Source: Cryptomeria japonica
Taxonomy: Eukaryota; Streptophyta; Pinopsida; Cupressales; Cupressaceae
Direction: 5' to 3'
Assembly: GCF_030272615.1 (NCBI RefSeq)
Contig: NC_081406.1
Span: 470,258,400-470,322,399 of the forward strand
Length of the DNA: 64,000 nt
The notes beneath the pieces were generated by a model. The model was not told where the DNA came from. It made no database searches and worked only from the letters and a program-made list of their open reading frames with translations. A program made the translations under genes and the position numbers. Shown one piece after another: positions 48,062 to 57,657 of this stretch. Numbering within the stretch: the stretch's first letter is position 1; every line of letters begins with the position of its first letter.

Positions 48062-49190
48062 TTGGAGAATTTGTTTGATCATGAGGATGTTAAGAAGGAT
48101 AAGCGCAAGCTCATAGCAGACAAAGGAGATTACACTGAAATGTCAGTGGGACGCAGAAGAATCCTCAAAGTGGGCAAAGGTGTTTCCACTGAAGACAGGG
48201 CAAAATTGGCTCGATACTGTGATGAATATGAAGGTGTCATGGCTTGGTCTTATGATGATCTAAAAGGTTACGATCCTAGTGTCATTCAGCACACCATCAA
48301 ACTCACAAATGAAGCTAAGCCAGTCCGATAAAAATAGAGGCCTGTTAATCCTAAGATCGAATCCCTCATGGCTTAGGAGTTGAAGAAACTAATCGAGTCA
48401 AGGATTATTTATCCTATAAAACACAATATATGGGTATCCAATCTGGTCCCAGTGAGGAAAAAGAATGGAGACATTTAGCTCTGTGTGGACTTTCAGGACC
48501 TGAATCGTGCATTGCTCGAGGTTCATTATCCTCTATCGTCAAAGGAGCAACTATTAAGCACTATAGCTGGATCAGAAATGTTTTCTATGCTCGATGGTTT
48601 CTCAGGATACAATCAGATAAGTGTCAAAATAGAGGATCAACACAAGACCACTTTTACCACCAAGTGGGGGATGTTTGCATATCAAAAGATGCCCTTCGGC
48701 TTGTCAAACGTTGGAGCCACTTTCCAAAGGGCCATGGATCTGGCTTTCAAAGAGCTAATAAATAAGATTATCTTAATATATTTAGATGACCTAACCATGT
48801 TTTCTAAACACCAGGAGGATCATTTTAATCATCTCGAGTTAGTCTTGCAAAAATGTCTGGAATTTGGGATCTCCTTGAACCCAAAAAAGTGTATTTTTGA
48901 GGTTCCCCAGGGGAAGTTGCTGGGACATATAGTTTCTAAAGAAGCCATCTCTATCGACCCTGACTGGGTCAAGGCTATCAAAGAGCTCCCTCTTTTGGTC
49001 AACAAAAAGGGAGTGCAGTCATTTTTGGGAAAAGTTAATTTTGTCAGTCGTTTCATTTCTGACTTTGCTTGGATAATAAGACCTATCACCCTCATGCTTA
49101 AGAAGGATGTACATTTCAAATGGAGCGTTGAAGCCAAAAATGACTTCGACCAAATAAAGCATGCCATCTATTCAGCCCCAGTATTATCTA
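48062..49190 (+). pseudogene. Element F reverse transcriptase (RT)
   Basis: After a linker (48062-48331: RAKLARYCDEYEGVMAWSYD, DLKGYDPSVIQHTI) RT begins near 48340. It reads LKKLIESRIIYPIKH, WVSNLVPVRKKNGD, LCVDFQDLNRALLEVHYPL, SMLDGFSGYNQISVKIED, GMFAYQKMPFGLSNVGATF and the catalytic IILIYLDDLTMFSK at about 48765-48805. The thumb follows (GKLLGHIVSKEAISIDPDWV). Stops cluster at 48329-48477; from 48485 to 49654 the frame is fully open. It would reverse transcribe the element RNA. Confidence 0.9.
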
Positions 49191-49654
49191 ATCCGGACAT
49201 GTCGAAAGATTTCATAATGTATGTCTATTCCTATCAGCATAGTATTGCCATGGTCCTAACTCAAAAAGACACCCGAAAAGGAGAGCACCCTATTGCCTTC
49301 CATTCAAAAACTCTCAAAGATTATGAGCTCCGCTATAACTTTGTGGAAAAACAAGCCTTAGCTGTCATAAAAGGACTGAAAAAATTCTGGCATTTCATTG
49401 CCTGCAATAAGACCACAGTGTATGTAGCTCACCCCGCAGTAAGAGAATACATTATGGAGGGTGACATCACTGAAAAAAGAGCGAATTGGATCACTAAGAT
49501 CCTAAAATATGATGTTGACATCAGGCCCACAAAGCTAGTCCGCAAGAGAGGTTTATGTGAGTATATAGTGCAGGATGGTGAATCCTGTGTCTTCGAAACC
49601 ATCCCAGAAGAGATGGTTATGTTTATGCCTGACACCTGGTGGAAATTGGATTGA
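49191..49654 (+). pseudogene. Element F Ty3-type RNase H
   Basis: Continues in the RT frame: FIMYVYSYQHSIAMVLTQKD, GEHPIAFHSKTLKDYELRYN, FVEKQALAVIKGLKKFWHFI, VYVAHPAVREYIMEGDI, ANWITKILKYDVDIRP. The first Asp is replaced (MYVYSYQ where Y-DAS- is usual), while FVEKQALA carries the Glu. Such loss of the classical catalytic Asp is reported for the Ty3-type RNase H of Tat elements with a second RNase H. The frame ends at 49654, and integrase lies one frame over, so a frameshift is needed. Confidence 0.8.
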
Positions 49655-50897
49655 CAAAAGGAAAAATTTCATGAAGACAGGGACCTTTCCCAAAAATCTC
49701 CCTTCGGCCAAGAGGAAATTCTACCGACTCCAAAACAACGGTTTTCGCCTCATAAATGAAATTCTTTTCAAAAGGAATTTCGACAGAGTCCTACTCCGAT
49801 GTGTAGATCAAGGCCAAGCTGATAAAATTCTCCAAGAATTTCACTACGGCCCCTCGGGAGGTCATTTCTCTGCCCCAACAACTGCGATCAAAATTACTCA
49901 AGCTGAATACTTTTGGCCATCCATGTTCAAAGATGTACACGCTCTAGTAAGAGGATGTAAAGAATGCCAATATTACATAGGGAGGGGTAAGAAAGCGGCC
50001 ATGCCACTCAGGCCTATGTCAGTTGAAGAACCTTTTGCTCAATGGGGACTCGATTTTGTCGAAATGATCAATCCCCCAAGCTCAGCCAAACATAAATGGA
50101 TCTTGACCGCCATAGACTATTTCACCAGATGGTCTGAAGCCATTCCCCTATGAAATTCATCTGAAAATGAGGTGCTATCTTTCCTGGAAGAACTGACTTG
50201 CCGATACGATCCCCCAAAAACTGTTATATCTGATAACACTCGCGCATTCACTGGCTCGTGGATCACGCAGTTTGCTCTTAGCAGAGGTATTTATCTCAAA
50301 ACCTCCTCTAACTATTATCCCCAAGGGAACGGTCTGGCAGAATCTACTAACAAGAACCTAATCTGACTTATCAAGAGGATAGGCGCGGAATATAAGAGGG
50401 AGTGGCACCATCACCTGAGGAGTGCATTATGGGCCGACTGCATAACACCCAAGTAGATTCTCAAGAGTTCCCCGTACAAGCTGGTATATGAGAAAGACAC
50501 GTTTTTTCCTCTGTCACTGGAAATCCCAGCGTTACAGTTGTTAAAATCTATGGATATCACCGAAAATGGCCCAATGGCTGTAAAGCTCGCAGAGATTATG
50601 GAGTTAGAGGAAGCGAGGAAGGCCGCCTTCACATCTCTCCAGGATAGGCAAAAGGTCATAAAAAGATGGTTCGATGGTAAAAAGAGCTCTGATGTTATAT
50701 TTGCCCTCGGAGACCTTGTCCTAAAGAACAATGAGAGAACGGCAAATCCAGGTCAACACACCAAGTTCGACTGCCTATGGGAGGGTCCTTTTCGCATCAT
50801 AGGATGTAAAGGTTTCAATGCCTTTGAGTTAAAGGAAATGAATGGAGACTCCCTCTCCATCCTGGTTAATGGTTTTCATCTCAAGCCTTATTATTAA
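49655..50897 (+). pseudogene. Element F integrase
   Basis: Frame +3. The zinc-binding domain reads EFHYGPSGGHFSAPTTAIKI, AEYFWPSMFKDVHALVRGC, KECQYY. The core reads PFAQWGLDFVEMINPPSSAK (first Asp), ILTAIDYFTRWSEAIPL, TVISDNTRAFTGSWITQF (second Asp) and YYPQGNGLAESTNKNLI (Glu). The C-terminus reads RQKVIKRWFDGKKSSDVIFA, GDLVLKNNE and FDCLWEGPFRIIGCKGFNAF. It ends at a natural TAA, 50895-50897, after HLKPYY. Internal stops lie at about 50151, 50364 and 50454. No chromodomain follows, as expected outside the chromoviruses. Confidence 0.9.
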
Positions 50898-51138
50898 GGG
50901 TCCTTCCCCTTTTCCGTGTAAATAGTGTATATTATGTGCATATGTGTGGTGTGTATTTATTTTAATTATTTTCAACTCAACAACCAAAAAGAAAGAGAGA
51001 CTAAATAAAGAAAAAGCAAAATCATTATATTAAGTCTTTCTCATACTATTACAAAATGTGTAGGCCCTTGACCTCTATCTTGTTTACATCTATCAGTTCC
51101 AGCACAAGTCACGCTTTGCCAAGGACTCAGAGGCTAGT

Positions 51139-51858
51139 CTAAGTCTCCTCCTCCTCAATATCGGAGTCCCCTTCTTCTCCTAGCCATTCCGAACTAGAAG
51201 AACTCTCAGGCTCCCCATGCATGAATATAACCACCAGGTTAGGAGGTTGATCAAGCAACAGGACTCTTGGGAAGATATAGTCCTTGAAACTAGTATACCA
51301 TTCCGTGCCTTCCGGAATAGGGACCATCATATGCACTCACAGAAGAAACTCGATAGCTAGCTCGGCATGGTACCTGTGGGAGGACGGTGACATAGTTTTC
51401 AAGCCATTAATTAGTGGACGCCACCTCACTTCTTCATTCTGAGAGATGAAACACTCTAAGTCAGATGCCACAGGGAGTCCGAGCAAAGGTACATGATATG
51501 CAACTACATCTTCAAGGCCTCCCAAATAGTCTAAAGGAAAGAGGCCTTGTATCAGCTGCGTTGTCAATAGCCCAGATTGGCCGCAGTCCAGCAGAGAAGC
51601 CATGAAGTGCGAGCAGATATCTGTATTCACCCGGTATCGGTCTGGATTGCCAATAAAATCTTCCCCAAGTACCCATTTGATGGCAGCAATTATTAATGGA
51701 TTTTTCCTTCTCGTCATCCCCTGCAGTCTCCAGTCTGATATATTCCCTAGGAAAGTGACTTGCGCCCTTCTGTTGACGAGCCGAACTAGAGTATCCATTT
51801 CTTCAGAAACTCCACCATTATAGCTCGCATTGTGATAAAAAAATGTCTGAAAATACAT
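51139..51858 (-). pseudogene. Element F antisense ORF (240 codons)
   Basis: The minus-strand frame 51858-51139 has one in-frame TGA at 51337-51339. It reads MDTLVRLVNRRAQVTFLGNI, IIAAIKWVLGEDFIGNPDRY, CSHFMASLLDCGQSGLLTTQ, LIQGLFPLDYLGGLEDVVAY, then MMVPIPEGTEWYTSFKDYIF and an acidic end GEEGDSDIEEEET. A TATA box (51858-51865) overlaps the first ATG, so translation more plausibly starts at the second in-frame ATG (51798, MDTLV). No membrane segment or signal peptide. Antisense extra ORFs are known in some Tat elements; I do not recognise this protein's fold. Confidence 0.7.
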
Positions 51859-51865
51859 ATTTATA
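51858..51865 (-). promoter_or_regulatory. TATA box for the antisense ORF
   Basis: The minus strand reads GCTATAAATATG, an excellent TATAAATA match. Transcription would start about 30 bp downstream, near 51830, and the first ATG after that (51798) is in the antisense ORF's frame. Confidence 0.55.
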
Positions 51866-52302
51866 GCAAAAATCTTGGCAGATAAGCAATCGGCAACTTG
51901 ACCTCACCCTTGCCCCATTTTAATGTCTTTGTCACACCTCTATTAATTCGTGTCATGAGAATGGGATTATTTCCAAGATATCAGCATCTAGTCAGTCACT
52001 TCAAAAAAAGAATGGATGGAAACAATGAGTCATACGTACTTTTAGGTATGCCCCCCCCTTAAATGAGCCAGCTCCGCCAACCTGTTTTGGCTCATGCGGC
52101 CATTATCCCTAGCTGATCTCCTTGATTAAAGAAAGATTTGGCCCAAGGTACTTTTCCCAAGGAACGCCATCACAATCAACTAGTTTTTGAGAAAGTGGGA
52201 ATGACGGCTCCCCTCATTCATGGAAGTTGATCGCAGCGGCATTTTAGTTGGCGTGCGTGTCAGCTGAGCCTTAGCTTTTGCGAAAAACAAGGATGTCATG
52301 CA

Positions 52303-52310
52303 TTTAAAAG
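52303..52310 (+). promoter_or_regulatory. TATA-like element for the sense ORF
   Basis: TTTAAAAG in CATTTAAAAGC, about 60 bp upstream of the sense ORF's ATG at 52371. Together with the antisense TATA box it gives the 51859-52370 spacer the look of a divergent promoter. Confidence 0.4.
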
Positions 52311-52370
52311 CTCAAATTTTCTCCCAGTCATCAATCTGTTCATTTTGTTGCCAAGGAGTTAAGCCAGAAG

Positions 52371-55300
52371 ATGACGCGCAAGTTTCCATTCTCAATCTTC
52401 AGTCTGATAGCAGTCCAGGAAAGGTCGATTGTCGCCTTGATGGATTCAAAGGCTTTGTCCATGAAAGCCGCTCCTAGGGGTTTCTGGGTTGATATTTTTG
52501 AAGAACTATCTTACTCTTCTCATGCCATCCCACCAAAGAAGGATTATCCAAAGACAAAGGCCAAAAAGAAAGTGATGACCTAGAACCTGTCGGTTGTTCC
52601 GGATTCCTTAGAAAACATCTACGAGCCTGAAATCCGAAAGCAGCCCAAAAACCTTAGAGAGGCTGCCTGTTCGAGGATGTTGCATCACATAAATGACCCT
52701 CATTCCGTCGTGGTGCATTTCTAGAAGAGTGGTGCTCCCCAATCTTTGGTCCCCGCAGTTCCCTACTGTCCTGAACTTGCAGCTGCCTATGTAGAGGCTT
52801 TTGATCCTACTTCATTTTCTGTCAGCGGCTCGCACTTGAAACTGATCATATCTCCAGAGGCCATTAGGGAAATGCTCTACTCCCCAATCTTGGAGAATAC
52901 TGAGGTTTTCTCAGAGAGATCCATGGAGGAATTTTGGAGCACCACGAGAGACGCATTAACTTTTTGTCAGAATGCCCTCAACCAGAGTTTATCAGTAGGG
53001 CCTCCAAAGTTCCCTTTGTCATATAGCGATCTAAAACAAGAGGACCTTAGAGATATTTCATCTACCTGGCTTGGTTGTGTGGTCATGATAGTGACCGGAA
53101 TATCACAGCTTCCATGATGGGCTTTCTTTTCAAATGCAGGAAGCAAAGGGAACCTTTTCACTTCGACTTCTCCATGACTATCGCTAAGGCCATGGTCAAG
53201 CAGTTATCCGAATTCCAACAGCTACGACGTTTTAGGTTCTCTTCAGTATTGGTGCACCTGCTTCTGCACCAGAAAGAAGCCTTTTTCACATAGTTCATGC
53301 ACTTGTCCACTTTCGATGAGATGGGAAGTGTATTGCTGGTATCTTGTTGGATGCCTCTGTTGCTGGCCTCATATGACTCCTATTAGTTTTCCGACTTGTT
53401 CTTGGCTCCTGTACTCAAGGATTTTGGAGTGATTCTCAATGAGCCTCTCGCTCATTTCTCACAGGTCCAAATGAACTGGATGTAGAATGAACGCCCTCCT
53501 TGCGACTGGTTCGTGGGCCCGGATTTCTCTTTCATCCGCGTGCATGGTTTCTCTGAAGAGCCATTTCAGCTACCTACTCACATGACTGACAGAACTCTAG
53601 CTCTGGAAATGGCAAGGTAGCTGGTAAGGGTCGAGCAAGCAATTGGAGCTGGGAAGCACGATACTTCCATCACAGAGGATAACAAGGCCATTGGCCCAAT
53701 TACCCTAGTAAGAAGAAAGGTAGCTGAGGAAACCCTGACTTCAAAGCTGGTACAACTGAGTTTCGTAATAATTGATGACCTGTGGAGTTACGACCCTGAT
53801 GGCTACTTGAGCAAAAGGAAAAACACTATGAAGCATGAGCCTCGAGACTCATGGGCGGAACGTACCAACCCCCGGGTTGACGACCCGAGCAAATATGTGG
53901 GTCCCGATGATTTTCCTATTTTGGATCGCCCCTCATGGTTAAAATTTTATTCTCCAGTGCAAAGAATCAACCCCACGAAGCCAATTCCTCGGGCGTTGTT
54001 AAAAAGCATGAAATCTTTATCCTGGCCCAAAAAGAAAAGAGAAAATTTTTGGGTCTATCATCAGGAAGTGAATCAGCTTAGAACTAGCCTTGGAAATGCA
54101 CACCTAGACAAGCGTTTCGAGTAGGAATGGAGTAAAGTAAATAAATCTGACGATGAGATAGGTGACAGTTCCTCACGCGGGGACTCATCTCCTGAGATGG
54201 TTGCTCAGCAAGAAGTTGGGATTATAAGTACCGAAGGGTAGGAGCCAGAGCTAAAAATCCCTCCTTCTTTAGACAGTACCACTCGCAAACCTTGTTCGCA
54301 GTCTAGTAAGAGGCAATCTGAGAAGTAGTCCTCTGAGGGCCCCCCAAAGAAGAAGTCATATCTCAGTGGGTCAGAAGAGCTTGCACCTAATACATCAACA
54401 GCAGCATCAATAGATCTTTAGTCACTGCAACCTTCGGTCGATCAGGTACGTCCCTTTTTCCCTTCTTCCCATTCTCCGGATGTTCTTGCAGCTGCTCTCA
54501 CGCCTATCATGCAAACCTCAGTCCCTACTACCCTTACGTTGGCCCCTGCGGGCATGACAATTAATCCCCAAGATGTGCTCGCACAGACTTCTGCTCCTCT
54601 CTCGGCCAGAACCCCCATTCCTACAACTTTTCAGTCGCCCACATCAGAAGCGGTCCCTGTGTCGCGCAGGCTAGGTTTCGAAGAGTTTTCCCCCCAGAGT
54701 ATGGCTATGGTGTCCGCTAGTTCCTTTCCATTAGTGAGTTCCCCTTTTGTCCCATTATTTTCCCCGCTGGCAGTGACTCATCCGGTCCAATCCTCCTTCG
54801 CTGCCCCTTTTTCGCATTTCCCTTTCGCTGTCCCTCTTGGTGCAGTTTTCGTAGGTCAAGCCATCGATCACCTGGATAGTTTCCAGCAGCATGTTGTTTA
54901 TGATCGAACCGTTGGTTTGAATAAGGCAAATAAGAGGAAGGAGAAGGAAGGTGCTCATCGCACTCATCCTCGCCTGCAGACCCATTTCAGCAAGCAAAGA
55001 GATTGCCTTTACTTTGCAAATCTAGTTCCCAAGGTTGACAAGCCAGAATCCCAGATGAGGCCTGATGATTATGAGTTACAAGCAATGGGCGTTAGTCTCC
55101 AAAGTGCCACGGCATCTGACAAGGTTGGGATGATGGAAGAAACTTCTAAAGCAGTGTCCACGGACTTTATTAAGAAGAGCTATCGTTTAAAAAAGCTCCA
55201 AGTGGAAAATGCTAGTCTCTGCGATTCTCTTTCCCAGCAAAGGAAGGAAGATAAGGCTCAGGTATCAGAGATCAATTGTCTGCAAAGTCTGCTAGCTCAA

Positions 55301-56527
55301 ACAAACACAGAAAAAGGAAAGTTGCAGTCGGCCCTCAACAATGTTGGTTCCCAGCTAAAAGGTCAAGAAGTGACAAGAAATGTAGCCCTGAAGGAAGTGC
55401 AAGATAAAGATTCTGAGATACAACAACTGAAGGCCGCTTCCAGGGATGTCGCCCAAGTTCAGATGCAATTGCGCGAAGAAATCCTTCTCAAAGAAGGTTA
55501 TGCCCATCAATTGAGTGAAGCCCAGGTGTCGCGGACGGATAAGAGGATGACTTTCGAAGCCAAACTAAAAGCAAAAGAAGCAAGTCTCGAGCAATCCGAT
55601 AACCGTGTTTTAGAATTGGAAACTCTTCTGCAGCAGGAGCAGAATCATACATTGTAGTTGCAGCAGACCGTTAGGACCGGAGAAGCAAAAATATTAGCTT
55701 TGGAAAATCAGGTGGCTATTGAGCAAAACAAAATCCAGCAGCTCCAGCAGGAAATAGTTGGGAAAGATAATGAGATATCTTGATTGATGAGCATCCCACC
55801 CCCTCAGCCGATTGCCCCAGACTTCTCCACCATGCTAATGGAGCTGTATGTTTCTCATTGGGAAAAGGTAAAGCAATTCTGCTCATCTTTGTAGCCGGTG
55901 TTAAGATTTCTCAATGATTCACAATCCCTCTGTACTGAGGCCGAGCACCTTATAAATAATTCTATGCTTATCATCAGTCCAAAATTCCCAATAGCCCAGA
56001 CTCTTATTCAGTTGCTTTATTCTGCTCTAGAGGAGAAGCTTAGGGAGAAAGGAATTGCAGATCACCGACAATTGATCAAAAGGACTAATGTCTTCATAAA
56101 TTGCCATAGGATAATTATGCAAGTGTCAGCTGCTCTGGTGCCTTTGCAATTTTCAGTACCAGACATTAAGCGACGTGTCAAGAAATTTGTTTCTCTAGGC
56201 TTACCTTCTCCTTTCCCTGTGGATGGTTCTGTGCTACAGATTGAGCAAGTATTGCAGCAGATCGAGATTTTACAGTAGTACAGAGTTTTTCTGCAACGGC
56301 TTGGAAGCCCTATTTCAGTGAATGATGTGGAAGGTCTTTTGTATCCTCTAACCTATCTCTCCGCTCTCCTGAACCAGGTCCACGATGAACCTGTACCTCT
56401 GCCCCTGGATGAAGTAATTTGCCTGGAGCAATATTTCCAAGAGTTGGAAGTGCAAGTTACGCTCTTAGAGGATGAATGGTTGCCCTTGAAGCAGGTTTTT
56501 GATCTTTTTCACCTCGTTGTGGGTTGA
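52371..56527 (+). pseudogene. Element F long sense ORF (about 1,385 codons) with coiled coil
   Basis: Starts MTRKFPFSIFSLIAVQERS, with a basic PKTKAKKKV segment. A globular part follows: LAAAYVEAFDPTSFSVSGSH, LKLIISPEAIREMLYSPIL, MEEFWSTTRDALTFCQNALN. One frameshift lies at about 53075-53117. Then come AERTNPRVDDPSKYVGPDDF, a Ser/Lys stretch with PPKKKS, and a Pro/Ser-rich part (54509-54900). A long coiled coil spans 55160-55800 (YRLKKLQVENASLCDSLSQQ, NVALKEVQDKDSEIQQLKAA). A helical C-terminus ends FDLFHLVVG at a TGA (56525-56527). About 14 in-frame stops occur, nearly all TAG. Function unknown. The SVSGSHLKLIISPEAI part loosely recalls the putative plant transposon protein domain (Transposase_32). 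Confidence 0.7.
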
Positions 56528-56602
56528 GTTTTTCTCTTCGAACCAGTAATTTTGGGTTCTTTTATTCCGCAGGCAGAAATACCCTTGATAATCACTAGGA
56601 AC

Positions 56603-57657
56603 TGTTCACCTTTATTTTCCCCAATGTAAGTTCTTGGCGGGCCCGGTTGTGATTGTTATTTTTTTTAGCCAACAGGGATGAGCGTGCGTGACACTTGGTG
56701 GCCCGGCGTTGCTCCCTCGGTTCTTCTTTGGTGTCCCATTTTTGAAGCAGCGCGAGGGTGACAAATGGCAATGCTCATTTACTGTTCTTCTGGGCGAGCC
56801 CACTCGTTTGCGCAATTTGCAAGAAGTTTCCTCGCAGAAGTCCCCTTTTCTGCAGTCTTTTCTCTTCTTACAGAATCAATTCAGTTCTAGGTAACCTCCA
56901 GGCCGTTAAAGGAAAAGTTTGAGTTGCAGGGTTTGTTTTGCTGGGTGCAGCCTCTATTGTGACATGCCATGTTTTTCTGTTCCAAGGAGGTTATGTCAAT
57001 TTTGGATTTTCAGGAGAGCTGCTTTTAGAAGTAGTGGCGTATTTAAGGGGGGATTTCTCTGTCGCAAAGGAGGAGGATTTTTTAGAGAAGAAGAAGAACA
57101 GTCTAATTTGCTAAGTAGGAGTTTTCTTTCGTTTCCAGCCTTAAAAAACTATTTGGGATTTGTTATAAGAAGATTATTCAGATTGTGCCTATGGCCTTTA
57201 TGATGTCTTTCTTGGCTTACTGTTTATAGTGTTTTCTGTGCTATTGTTGTTGAAAATTCCGACAAACTTTGGGAATATTTTGTCTAAGACTTCACTACTT
57301 AAACTATGCTTTTCTATACTTGTTATCTAGTGAATGCATGATGAATGTGTCCCTTATGTTTTTAGGAAAATTTGGTTGTAGTTTTGATTACGTCTTTGGC
57401 TCAGATGCTTACAGAAGTTGCAAATATTCTTTGATTTATGTTGGTTCATTTCCCATTAATGATATGGCGCATCGCTTAAGTATTTAGCATCTCATTTTCT
57501 TAAAAAGTATTTGTTTCCTCTCCCTTTCCTCAAAACTCAAAGAAGATCCGGCTTCTCAACCCCGGAGGTCATTCAGTGTTTCTTTGCACAAGTCGGTCCC
57601 CCAACACCGAATTTTCCATAAGGTTGTTCGTCCCCAAAGCAAAATTTAGAGTCAACA
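56603..57657 (+). repeat. Element F 3' LTR
   Basis: 1,055 bp, same length and ends as 43801-44855. The polypurine tract expected just before it is not obvious: the preceding bases are ATAATCACTAGGAAC. The TSD copy ATGAC follows at 57658, and the satellite unit continues from there. Confidence 0.93.

Larger units (their letters stand above)
43801..57657 (+). mobile_element. Element F: Tat-like Ty3/gypsy element with extra divergent ORFs
   Basis: 13.86 kb, with two 1,055-bp LTRs, flanking target duplications ATGAT (43796-43800) and ATGAC (57658-57662), a primer site, gag-pol in one frame (44924-49654) and integrase in the next. An antisense ORF and a very long sense ORF follow before the 3' LTR. 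The pol order is protease, archaeal-type RNase H, RT, RNase H, integrase. It landed in the satellite array, whose unit continues in register on both sides. Over thirty in-frame stops show it is dead, yet most domains read clearly. Confidence 0.93.

Noticed and set aside
54717-54997. Minus-strand frames opposite the Pro/Ser-rich part of the element F sense ORF
   Set aside because: No domain, no promoter, and the sense frame extends far on both sides.
56580-56602. Polypurine tract of element F
   Set aside because: The bases before the 3' LTR (ATAATCACTAGGAAC) lack a purine run, so I did not annotate one.
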